Source: Cryptosporangium arvum DSM 44712 (GTDB lineage Bacteria > Actinomycetota > Actinomycetes > Mycobacteriales > Cryptosporangiaceae). Taken from it: a DNA stretch of 64,000 nt. The notes beneath the pieces are model-generated. The model saw nothing but the letters and a program-made list of their open reading frames with translations. It made no database searches and was not told the origin of the DNA. The position numbers were made by a program, and so were the translations under genes. The stretch spans positions 5,662,067-5,726,066 of the forward strand of contig NZ_KK073874.1 of the NCBI RefSeq assembly GCF_000585375.1, written 5' to 3'. Below are positions 51,625 to 59,937 of the stretch, piece by piece. Each line of letters begins with the position of its first letter. Position 1 is the first letter of the stretch.

Positions 51625-52466
51625 ATCTCCTGCTCGGCCGGTGCGCCGGAGAGGTGTGCCGGGCCGCTCGGGCCGTAGAAGCGGCCTCCGCGCGCGTCCG
51701 GGGAGGTGGCGGCCATCAGGGCGGGCAGCGCGGCCGACTCGGGGGTGCCGGTGAGACCGACGCGCGAGAGCACACGGATCACCCGCACCCCGAGGGTGTC
51801 CTTCGGCCGGTCGACCTCCGGGCGCGCGGCCAGCAGGTTCGTCGGCGCGACGCCGGGGTGCGCGATGTTGCTGGTGATCCCCCAGCCCGCGGCCCGGCTG
51901 CGCCGATCGAGCTCGAGCGCGAACAGCCCGAACGCGATCTTGGACTGGCTGTAGGCGTCGCCCCCGCGGTACGACCGCTCCCAGTTGAGGTCGTCCCAGT
52001 TGATCGCGCGTTGGTTCGCCGCGACGCTCAGCTGCGAGGTCACCCGGGCGCGGCCGGCGCGCAGCAGCGGCAGCAGGTGCCCGACCAGCGCGAAGTGCCC
52101 CAGGTGATTGCTGCCGAACTGCAGTTCGAACCCGTCGGCGGTCGTGCCCCGCTCGGGCGGCGTCATCACTCCCGCGTTGTTGATCAGGATGTGGACCGGC
52201 CGGTTCTCGTCGCGCAGGGTGGTCCCGAGGGCGGCGACCGAACTCAGCGAGGACAGATCGAGGTCACGCAGCGAGACGACCGCGCGGGGCGTCCGCTCGA
52301 CGATCCGCGCCACCGCGGCCTCGCCCTTCGCCCGGTTGCGCACCGGCAGCACGACCTCGGCGCCGGCCGCGGCGAGGCGCGCGGCCAGGTGGAAGCCGAC
52401 GCCGTCGCTACCGCCGGTGACGACCGCGAGCCGGCCGGACAGGTCAGGAACCGTGTATGTGCTCAT
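51531..52466 (-). CDS. SDR oxidoreductase, retinol-dehydrogenase-like
   Basis: 311 residues. [18 protein letters not shown] (NADP-binding), [27 protein letters not shown], the catalytic Ser in [10 protein letters not shown] and Tyr-Lys in [16 protein letters not shown] all follow the WWOX / retinol dehydrogenase type. The overall order is intact. It is third in a same-strand run behind the multicopper oxidase and zinc-type dehydrogenase, with a 54-bp gap to the latter. Confidence 0.85.
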   Translation of the reverse strand: MSTYTVPDLSGRLAVVTGGSDGVGFHLAARLAAAGAEVVLPVRNRAKGEAAVARIVERTPRAVVSLRDLDLSSLSSVAALGTTLRDENRPVHILINNAGVMTPPERGTTADGFELQFGSNHLGHFALVGHLLPLLRAGRARVTSQLSVAANQRAINWDDLNWERSYRGGDAYSQSKIAFGLFALELDRRSRAAGWGITSNIAHPGVAPTNLLAARPEVDRPKDTLGVRVIRVLSRVGLTGTPESAALPALMAATSPDARGGRFYGPSGPAHLSGAPAEQEIYSRLRSPEEAARIWEISERLTGVPFLAERS

Positions 52467-52520
52467 GCCTCTCAGGCTGCACCAGCTTCGCCGACCTATC
52501 CACGGCCTGTGGATCCGAGG

Positions 52521-53546
52521 CTACGGGGTCAGGATCACCTTCCCGGCCACCGTCCGGGACTCCGCCAGCGTCAAGGCCTCGGCCGCGCGGTCCAGCGGGA
52601 AGCGTGCGGCGACGTGCGGCACGATCACCCCGTCGGCGAGTAGTCCGAACACCGCGGTCAGGTCCTCGTTCAGCCGCTGGCGGAACGTCGCCAGCTGCCG
52701 ATGGCCGGACCAGAAGTTGTAGAAGTGCGCGGTCCGGGCGTTGGGCGAGGTGTTCCACATCGCGATCTGCGCGTAGATCTTGATGTACGGCAGCTGCGCC
52801 GACCCGGCGTCGTCCTTCGACGCGGCCGCGCCGTAGGACACCAGCGTCCCGCGCTTGTTCAGCATGCGCCAGGACTGCTTCAGCCCGGCCCCGCCGACGT
52901 GGTCGAACACCGCGTCGACCCCGTTCGGCACGAGATCGGCGATCTGCCGGAACATGCCCGGGTCCCGGTGGTCGACCGCGGTGGCGCCCAGCTTCTCCAC
53001 GGTCTCGCGGTGGCGGGCCGAGGCCGTGCCGATGACGCTGATGCCGGCGTGCCGGGCCAGCTGGACCAGCGTCGAACCGACACCGCCGCTGGCCCCCAGC
53101 ACGACGATCGTCTGCCCGGCTCTGGCCTTCGCGACCCGGAACAGCATCTGGCGCGCGGTGACGCCGTTGACGACGACGGTCTCGGCGTCGGCCGGGTCGA
53201 CGCCGTCGGGCACGGCCACCAGGTCGGCCGCGTCGACGAGCACGTGGCTGGCCCAGCCGCCGACCTTGGTGACGACCGCGAACCGGCGGCCCAGGAGGCC
53301 GGGGTCCACGCCCTGGCCGAGCTCGGCCGCGGTGCCGACGGCGTCGTAGCCGGGCACGAACGGGAACGGCGGCTGCCCGTAGTACCGGTTGAGGCGCATC
53401 TGCTGCTCGGCGAACGAGACACCGGTCGCCTCGACCCGCAGCAGCACCTTCCCCGCCTCCGGGGCCGGCAGTTCACGGTTTCGGATCCGGAGGCCGTTCG
53501 GCTCGACGACGCCGGGCAGGACGACCTCGGTGGTGAGGGTGGTCAC
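52521..53546 (-). CDS. Zinc-type (MDR) NADPH:quinone reductase
   Basis: 341 residues of the medium-chain reductase family without zinc ligands: GYDAVGTAAELGQGVD, the NADP motif VLGASGGVGSTLVQLARH and VFDHVGGAGLKQSWRML. It matches quinone oxidoreductases (Qor/Tdh-like). GTG 53546 begins 8 bp after the multicopper oxidase stop, so the two are in one operon. It probably reduces quinones or enones. Confidence 0.87.
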   Translation of the reverse strand: MTTLTTEVVLPGVVEPNGLRIRNRELPAPEAGKVLLRVEATGVSFAEQQMRLNRYYGQPPFPFVPGYDAVGTAAELGQGVDPGLLGRRFAVVTKVGGWASHVLVDAADLVAVPDGVDPADAETVVVNGVTARQMLFRVAKARAGQTIVVLGASGGVGSTLVQLARHAGISVIGTASARHRETVEKLGATAVDHRDPGMFRQIADLVPNGVDAVFDHVGGAGLKQSWRMLNKRGTLVSYGAAASKDDAGSAQLPYIKIYAQIAMWNTSPNARTAHFYNFWSGHRQLATFRQRLNEDLTAVFGLLADGVIVPHVAARFPLDRAAEALTLAESRTVAGKVILTP

Positions 53547-53554
53547 GATGGTTC

Positions 53555-55345
53555 CTATTCGGGGGAGTGGTCGGCCGAGAACGGCGTGCTGACGCCCTGG
53601 TACGCGAGGTGCAGGATCATGCCGTTCGCGCCGTGCTGGAAGTTGTGGCAGTGGTCCATCCAGATGCCGGGGTTGTCGGCGACGAACTCGACCTCGTAGA
53701 CGTCGCCGGTGCCGACGTTGAACGTGTCGGTCCACCACGGGCTACCGGTCGAGCGCTCGCCGTTGCGCGAGACCACGCGGACGCGGTGCCCGTGCAGGTG
53801 GAACGGGTGCTCGATGGTGCTGCGGCTGGCGATACGGATCCGCACCCGGTCGCCCTCCGCGACCTCCAGCGTCGGCACGGCCGGGTAGAGCCGCCCGTTG
53901 ATCAGGCTGCTGACGTAGGACAGCCGGCCCTCGCTGAAGCCGAACCCGTCGTCGAGCCGCAGGTCGAACGTGCGTTGGTAGTCGCCGGAGGCGGGTGCCG
54001 CGCCCGACCCGTAGGTCAGCGGATCGAACTGCCCGCCGCCGGAGGTGGAGGCCGGGCCGGCTTTCCCGTCGGGGCTGAACGTGACCGAGGCGCCGTCGAC
54101 GGCCGCGGTCACCGCGCCGGACGGCATCGTGAACGTGGCGTCGTAGCGTCCGCCGGCCGCCAGCGTGAGCTCGGTGCCGGGCTCGAGCGGCGTCGCGCCC
54201 TCGACCGGGTTGCCGTCGATGGCCGCGACCCGGAACCGCGTGCCGCCGACCACGACGCTCTGGGGCTCCTGGGAGCTGTTGATCAGCCGGAGCCGGACCT
54301 CGCGGCCGGCCGGTACGGCCTGGCGCGCCGGACCGGTCAGCGAGGTCTGCTCCCCGGGCCAGATGTGGGTGAACACCGTCCGCTCGACGCCGTCGAAGGG
54401 CTCCTCGACGATGAACGCCCCGAACAGCCCTTTCTCGACGTTGTGCAAGCCGTCGCGGTGCGTGTGGTACCAGAAGGTCCCGGCGCGGTCGGGCACGAAG
54501 CGGTACACGTGCTTCTCCCCCGGCCGCACCGCGTTCTGCGTGACGCCGGGCACGCCGTCCTCGGCGTTGGGCACGTCGACGCCGTGCCAGTGCACGGTGA
54601 CGCCCTCCTCGACGTCGCGGTTGACCAGCGTGACCTCGACGAGCTGACCGACCTTCGCGCGGATCTCGGGGCCCGGCGACGTGCCGTTGAACGTGAGGCG
54701 GTCACCCTGCCGGGCCGCGGTGAGCGTCGTCCGGACGTCGGGCGCGCGGTCCGTCGGCCCGGTGAGCTGATCGACGCGCCGCTCGCCCGCTCCGCCGTGC
54801 TGGTGGCCGCCGCCGGCCGCGTTGGCCTGGCCCGCGATCAGCAGCGTCACGACCGGCACGAGCAGGAACGCCGCCGTCTTCCAGGGCAGGCGCGCCGCCC
54901 GGGCCTCCGAGCGGCCGGCCGCGACCGAGACGACGCCGACGAGCGCCAGGGCCAGCGCCGAGCCGCCGAGGATCGCGGCGGCGTCGGACGGTGGGAACGG
55001 CGTCAGCAGCCACCACACCGACAGCGCACCGGCCGCCGCGCTCACGTGGGCCGCGGTCCGGGTCGGTTTCCCCACCGCCCAGGCGGCGGGTAACAGCGCC
55101 AGCGGCACCTGCACGGTGAGGCGGGAGTCGACCAGGAGGAACCCGCCGCCGAGCATCAGGCCGCCCGCGAGCGCGGCGCGCCCGACCGCGAGGGCCGCGA
55201 GGGCGATCAGCCAGCGGCGGGTCGCTTTGATACCGGCGATCGGCGCGACGATCAGCGTCAGGACCGCCAGCGTCAGGTCAGCGAAGAGAAGAATTGCTTG
55301 CACCGCACCACGGTGCGTTTCCGCCCCGCTGATTCGCATCGGCAA
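53555..55345 (-). CDS. Membrane-anchored multicopper oxidase
   Basis: 596 residues. Residues 1-175 form about five or six transmembrane helices. Copper sites lie at HWHG (252-255), WYHTH (292-296), HPFHLHGH (513-520) and HCHNFQHGANGM (565 on), the full set for T1, T2 and T3 coppers. The Met two after the last His-x4 motif suggests a normal T1 ligand. A laccase-type oxidase exported to the outer face that oxidises metals or phenols. It leads the three-gene operon on the minus strand. Confidence 0.9.
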   Translation of the reverse strand: MPMRISGAETHRGAVQAILLFADLTLAVLTLIVAPIAGIKATRRWLIALAALAVGRAALAGGLMLGGGFLLVDSRLTVQVPLALLPAAWAVGKPTRTAAHVSAAAGALSVWWLLTPFPPSDAAAILGGSALALALVGVVSVAAGRSEARAARLPWKTAAFLLVPVVTLLIAGQANAAGGGHQHGGAGERRVDQLTGPTDRAPDVRTTLTAARQGDRLTFNGTSPGPEIRAKVGQLVEVTLVNRDVEEGVTVHWHGVDVPNAEDGVPGVTQNAVRPGEKHVYRFVPDRAGTFWYHTHRDGLHNVEKGLFGAFIVEEPFDGVERTVFTHIWPGEQTSLTGPARQAVPAGREVRLRLINSSQEPQSVVVGGTRFRVAAIDGNPVEGATPLEPGTELTLAAGGRYDATFTMPSGAVTAAVDGASVTFSPDGKAGPASTSGGGQFDPLTYGSGAAPASGDYQRTFDLRLDDGFGFSEGRLSYVSSLINGRLYPAVPTLEVAEGDRVRIRIASRSTIEHPFHLHGHRVRVVSRNGERSTGSPWWTDTFNVGTGDVYEVEFVADNPGIWMDHCHNFQHGANGMILHLAYQGVSTPFSADHSPE

Positions 55346-55351
55346 TCACTA

Positions 55352-55382
55352 CCTAGACGGCCGATCTAGGCACCAAGATCGG
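55352..55382. promoter_or_regulatory. Overlapping palindromes before the multicopper oxidase
   Basis: CCTAGA-cggccga-TCTAGG (55352-55370) and CCGATCT-aggcacca-AGATCGG (55361-55382) overlap 7 bp from the oxidase start, in the divergent gap with the DUF2306 gene. No regulator is adjacent. Candidate operator only. Confidence 0.5.
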
Positions 55383-55453
55383 CGATCGGGTACGCCGGAT
55401 CGGGCCTATCGTGCATCGCGTTCACCTTCCCCGTCAGCAATTCGGAGCAACGC

Positions 55454-56155
55454 ATGTCCACTGCAGTTCAGTCACGGACCTCCCGGCGCCGCTGGTGGTG
55501 GTTCGGCTGGGGACTCGTGGCCTTGGGGGCGGCCGCGACCACCGCCTATTTCGTGCCGCCGTACCTGGTCGGGGGCTCGCGCGTGCCCGGCCTCGACCGG
55601 GAGACCACCGGCTATTACCTGAGCCTGGTAATTCACGCCGTGCCCGCCGGGACCGCGCTGATCACCGGCCCGCTGCAATTCGTGGCGCGAATTCGGATCC
55701 GCTATCCCCGGTTCCACCGCGCGCTGGGCTACGTGTATTTGATCTCGGTTCTGGGCGCCTCGGCGGCCGGTGCCTATTCCGCCGCGGTCACCAAGAGCGG
55801 ATTCGCGTTGCAGGTCGCGTTCTTCCTGCTGATCGTCGTGTGGCTCTACACCGCGGCGAAGGCGTTCACCACGATCCGCCGGGGCGACGTGCAGCTGCAC
55901 CGGATCTGGATGGTGCGCAACTACTCGCTCACGTTCGCCGCGGTGACGCTGCGGCTCTACCAGGTGCCGCTGATCGCGCTGATGAACTCGGTGGACTGGC
56001 TGGAGTACCGGGAGGTCTACACCGTCAGCACGTGGCTGTCGCTGGTGGGCAACGTGTTGGTCACCGAGTACTTCATCGTTCAGCGGACCCTGGCTCCGCT
56101 GTCCCGGCGGAAGAAAGAAGCTCCGGCCGGTCCTTCAGCGCTCGGCGTGAGCTGA
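55454..56155 (+). CDS. DUF2306 membrane protein
   Basis: 233 residues with six to seven helices. GYYLSLVIHAVPAGTALITG, RFHRALGYVYLISV and QLHRIWMVRNYSLTFAAVTLRLY are characteristic of DUF2306 (several conserved His). Function unknown; a haem- or quinone-linked membrane role has been proposed for relatives. The 3' end overlaps the LuxR gene by 83 bp. Confidence 0.82.
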   Translation: MSTAVQSRTSRRRWWWFGWGLVALGAAATTAYFVPPYLVGGSRVPGLDRETTGYYLSLVIHAVPAGTALITGPLQFVARIRIRYPRFHRALGYVYLISVLGASAAGAYSAAVTKSGFALQVAFFLLIVVWLYTAAKAFTTIRRGDVQLHRIWMVRNYSLTFAAVTLRLYQVPLIALMNSVDWLEYREVYTVSTWLSLVGNVLVTEYFIVQRTLAPLSRRKKEAPAGPSALGVS

Positions 56156-58769
56156 TCCCCAGTTTGCGGAAGATGTTGCGCAGGTGGGCGTCGACCGTGC
56201 GTTTGCTGATGAACAGCGCGACCGCGACCTCGTTCGACGTCGCCCCCCGCGCGACCAGCCGGGCCACGGCCACCTCCTGGAGCGTGAGGCCCTCGTAGGT
56301 CGCCCCGGCGGGCCGCCCGACCGGCTCCCCGGCCGCACGGAGCCCGTCGGCGGCGCGCCGCGCGAACGCCTCGGCGCCGGCTCCGGACAGCACCTCGTAG
56401 GCGATCCGGAGCTGCTCGACACCGTCGCGGCGGCGCCCTTCGCGCCGGAGCCACTGCCCGTAGAGCAGGTGCGCCCGGCCGCGGTAGGGCGCCAGCGGCG
56501 TCTCGGCGAGGAGTTCGACGGCCTCGCGGTAGTGCTCCTCGACGCCGGTCACCAGCCCGCGCGCGTACGCCGCGATCCCGCGGCCGGCCACGGTGCCACC
56601 GGCCAGCGTGCGCTCGGTGAGCGAACCCAGCGCGGCGGCGGCGATCTCGTGCTCACCGCAGCGCACGGCGGCTTCGACGAGCTCGGGCAGCGCCGGTCCG
56701 GCGAGGAAGAGCTCGTCCGGCGCGGTCGCCGCGCGGGCGGCGGCGAGAGCGGCCGGGTGGTCGCCGAGGCCGTTGTGCAGCACCGCGGTCGTCCAGTGCA
56801 GGTTCGTGACCTGGCCGGTGCCGTCCGCGGTGAGCGCGCGGTTCGCCGCCTCGAAGAGGTCGTCCGCGTCGTCGCGCCGGCCGCGGAAGGAGGCCAGCTG
56901 CAGCCGGGGGTAGACGAGCGGCGGTTCGCCGGCCGCGTCGGCGATCGCGCCCTCCTCCGCCACCGCGGCGAGCGCCCGCCCGAGGTCGCCGCGGATCGTG
57001 GCGTCGGTGGCCTGCTGGGCGAGGCCGAGGCGGAGCAGCATCGGCGACCCGGACTCGCGGCCGGCCTTCACCAGGTACTCGGCGATCGCGGCGAGGGCGT
57101 GCGGGTCGTAGAGCTGGGTGGAGATCATCGTGGCCAGGCAGGGCCAGCGGCTCCACATCGGGCGGTGGTCGCGGATGAGCATCGGTACGGCCGAGGCGTG
57201 GTCCCCGGCCGCCAGCGTGATCAGCGCGTCGAGGACGTCCGGTGACCCGGCCGGTGGCGCCTCGGCGCGGGCGGTCGCCAGGATCTCGGTGACGAACCCG
57301 CCGCCGCGGCCGACCACGAGGCTCATCTCGAGCGCGTCGAGGAAGCACTCGCGGGCGGCCATCGGGTCGGTGAGTCGCCGGGCGGCCCGCGCCATCAACG
57401 CCGGTCCGGTGCCGTCCCCGGGGCGGGTGAACGCGACCCGCCCCTGCAGCAGCTCGACGCGGGCGCGCTGCTCCTCGTCGAGCGCGACGGTCTCGATCGT
57501 GGTGAGCAGGTCACCGGCCGCGTCGCCCCGGCCGGACTCGAGGTGGGCCCGCGCGGCGTCGAGCGTGCGGGCGACCCGCCGGTCGGCGTCGGGCGAGAGC
57601 GCGGCCGACCGTTCCAGGAACGCCGCGGCCGCCGCCACTCCCCCGCGGGCCTGGGCGCGGGCGGCGCTGCGGGCCAGTTCGGCGGCGACGTCGGCGTCCG
57701 GGCTGACCGCCGCCTGTGCGCGGTGCCAGGCCCGGCGGTCCGGTGCGGTGACCGCGTCGGTGGCGTCGGCGAGCGCGCCGTGCACGATCCGCCGCTCCTC
57801 GGGCGACGCGGCCCGGTAGACGGCCGAGCGCGCCAGCGGGTGGCAGAACCGGATGCGCGTACCGAACTCCACCAGCTCGGCCGCTTCGGCGTCCGCGCTC
57901 GCCCGCTCCACGTCGACGTCGAGCGCGGTGGCGGTCGACCAGAGCAGGTCGGGGTCCCCGGTCGGATCGGCGCTGGCGATCGTCACGAGCGTGCGGGCGT
58001 CACCGGGGAGCGCGGCCAGCCGGCGCTGGTACGCGTGCTCGACCCGGCTCGGCACCGACCCGGTCTCCGGCGGGGCGAACCCGCCGGCCCGCGGCAGTTC
58101 GAGCAGCGCCAGCGGGTTGCCGTGCGCCTCGGCGACGAGCCGGTCGCGGACCCGCTCGTCCAGCGGGAACGGGCTGCGGGCGGCCAGCAGCTGCCGGGCG
58201 TTCTCGTCGCTCAGGCCCGGCACGGCCAGCTCCGGCAGCGCGGCCAGCTCACCCAGCACCGACGGCGTACGGACCGCGAACACCATGGCCACCGGGTCGG
58301 CGGCGACCCGGCGGCCGAGGAACACCATCGCCGCCCGGGACGCCGAATCGAGCCACTGCGCGTCGTCGACGACGCACAGCAGCGGCGTGCGCCGCGCGGC
58401 CCCGGTGACGAGCTCGAGCAGCGCCAACCCGACGTGGAACGGCTCGGGGGTGCCCGGCGTCAGCCCGAACGCGACCCGCAGCGCGGCCGGGATCCCGGTC
58501 GCCCGGTCGAGGATCGGCACGCACAGCTGGTGCAGCGCCGCGTACGGCAGTTCCTGCTCGAACTCCGCGCCGGAGGCGCGCACGACCGTGTATCCGGACG
58601 CCCCGCCGACCGCCGCGTCGAGCAGCGCGCTCTTGCCGATCCCGGCCTCGCCGCTCAGCACCACGGCCCCGCCGCGCCCCGCCCGCGCGCCCGCCACGAG
58701 GTCGGCGACCCGCCGCGTCTCGCGGTCACGACCGAGCAGCAGGTCGGGCTTCGGAACCAGAACGGGCAT
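56073..58769 (-). CDS. Large LuxR-family regulator (AAA ATPase)
   Basis: 898 residues (MalT/LAL type). N-terminal AAA with Walker A GEAGIGKS (40-47) and Walker B-type PLLCVVDDAQWL (about 135-146); a long helical TPR-like middle; a C-terminal LuxR HTH with LTLQEVAVARLVARGATSNEVA and SKRTVDAHLRNIFRKLGISS. It binds ATP and an inducer, then activates transcription. The target is not evident. No downstream gene on this strand except the P450 relic upstream. Confidence 0.92.
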   Translation of the reverse strand: MPVLVPKPDLLLGRDRETRRVADLVAGARAGRGGAVVLSGEAGIGKSALLDAAVGGASGYTVVRASGAEFEQELPYAALHQLCVPILDRATGIPAALRVAFGLTPGTPEPFHVGLALLELVTGAARRTPLLCVVDDAQWLDSASRAAMVFLGRRVAADPVAMVFAVRTPSVLGELAALPELAVPGLSDENARQLLAARSPFPLDERVRDRLVAEAHGNPLALLELPRAGGFAPPETGSVPSRVEHAYQRRLAALPGDARTLVTIASADPTGDPDLLWSTATALDVDVERASADAEAAELVEFGTRIRFCHPLARSAVYRAASPEERRIVHGALADATDAVTAPDRRAWHRAQAAVSPDADVAAELARSAARAQARGGVAAAAAFLERSAALSPDADRRVARTLDAARAHLESGRGDAAGDLLTTIETVALDEEQRARVELLQGRVAFTRPGDGTGPALMARAARRLTDPMAARECFLDALEMSLVVGRGGGFVTEILATARAEAPPAGSPDVLDALITLAAGDHASAVPMLIRDHRPMWSRWPCLATMISTQLYDPHALAAIAEYLVKAGRESGSPMLLRLGLAQQATDATIRGDLGRALAAVAEEGAIADAAGEPPLVYPRLQLASFRGRRDDADDLFEAANRALTADGTGQVTNLHWTTAVLHNGLGDHPAALAAARAATAPDELFLAGPALPELVEAAVRCGEHEIAAAALGSLTERTLAGGTVAGRGIAAYARGLVTGVEEHYREAVELLAETPLAPYRGRAHLLYGQWLRREGRRRDGVEQLRIAYEVLSGAGAEAFARRAADGLRAAGEPVGRPAGATYEGLTLQEVAVARLVARGATSNEVAVALFISKRTVDAHLRNIFRKLGISSRRALKDRPELLSSAGTAEPGSAER

Positions 58770-58806
58770 GCCGGAACCGTAGATGATCGCCGTTAATCGG
58801 GCGCGG

Positions 58807-59152
58807 TCAGACTCGGGCGAGGAGCCTCGCGACGCCGTGGATGAAGTTGCTCTCCAGCGGCACCGGCTCGCCGAACTCGATGGTCGGGAGCCGGGTCAGG
58901 AGTTGGCCGATGATCGCGCGGAGCTGGGTCTTCGCCACGCCGCCGAGGCGGAAGTGCGATGTCGCCGGCGCCGATCGGACCGTCGACGATCGAGGCCGCG
59001 TCGCGCTGGATCCGGTCGGCGACGCTGGCGACGGCCCGGGGCGTGAACGCGGCGCTGACCAGCCCGCGGTAGCGGGTGTGCTCGGGCGCGTCCATCGCGA
59101 GGAAGAACGAGATCGCGGCGGACTCCTCCGGGGTCACCGGGTCGAGTGCCAC
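58807..59152 (-). pseudogene. Cytochrome P450 relic
   Basis: From GTG 59152 (AAGGAGG upstream) the frame reads LDPVTPEESAAISFFLAMDAPEH and VSAAFTPRAVASVADRIQRDA, the helix B-C region of a P450. At about 58960 it changes frame to HFRLGGVAKTQLRAIIGQLL, then LPTIEFGEPVPLESNFIHGVAR to a stop at 58807. Over 200 residues, including helix I, are deleted, and in the haem loop an Arg takes the place of the Cys. It is inactive. Confidence 0.8.
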
Positions 59153-59217
59153 GGCTCGTCGCCTCCTTCGGAGCTGGAGCCTGATTCCATTTCGGATCGG
59201 CCGCTAGAGTCCATGGG

Positions 59218-59787
59218 ATGGCTGACGCGGTGGTGGTCCCCGGCCGGATGTTCGGGCCCGGAGCGCCGCTGCCGATGTACGCCGGCGACGTCGCCCAGCG
59301 GCGCGGCGCGACCGTCCACCGGCACTCGTGGTCGGAGAACCCGCCGGTGCCGACCCCGGCGAGCTGGGTGCGGGCCCAGATCACCCCGCTGCTGACCGGT
59401 GTCTCACCACTGACCGGCGCCTCACCGCTGACCGCGGCTTCACCGGTGACCGCAGCCCCGCTGCTGATCGGCAAGTCGCTCGGTACGCTCGCCGCGCCGC
59501 TGGCCGCCGAGCGGGCTCTGCCCGCGGTCTGGCTCACCCCGCTGCTCACCTCCCCCGAGGCCGTCGACGCCCTGGCCGGCGCCACCGCGCCCTTCCTGCT
59601 CGTCGGCGGCACCGCCGACAGCGCCTGGAACGGCGCGACCGCGCGGCGGCTCACCCCGCACGTGCTCGAGGTCGACGACGCGGACCACGGCATGTACGTC
59701 CCCGGCCCGCTGTCGGACTCGATCGCGGTGCTGACCCGCGTCACCGACGCGGTAGACCGATTCCTGGCCACGATCCACTGGCCCTGA
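59218..59787 (+). CDS. Alpha/beta-hydrolase-like protein with internal repeats
   Basis: 189 residues, small alpha/beta hydrolase: VVVPGRMFGPGAPL near the oxyanion, the nucleophile in LIGKSLGT, and His in DADHGMYV. Between the first helix and nucleophile there is a run of four 6-residue repeats (LTGVSP LTGASP LTAASP VTAAP), encoded by an 18-bp tandem repeat at about 59395-59455. Such inserts are not seen in family members and would form a loop. Start ATG 59218. Confidence 0.75.
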   Translation: MADAVVVPGRMFGPGAPLPMYAGDVAQRRGATVHRHSWSENPPVPTPASWVRAQITPLLTGVSPLTGASPLTAASPVTAAPLLIGKSLGTLAAPLAAERALPAVWLTPLLTSPEAVDALAGATAPFLLVGGTADSAWNGATARRLTPHVLEVDDADHGMYVPGPLSDSIAVLTRVTDAVDRFLATIHWP

Positions 59788-59937
59788 GCAACCACGACCT
59801 CCCCGACGTCGGTTGCCGGCAGTCATCGACACCGCCTCCATCGGAAGTCACTACAGCCTCTTCCGACTCCCGACAAAGCAGGGCATCAAAATCGACATTC
59901 CTGCCACCAACCGTCCCAGCTAGGGCAAGGTTCACGC

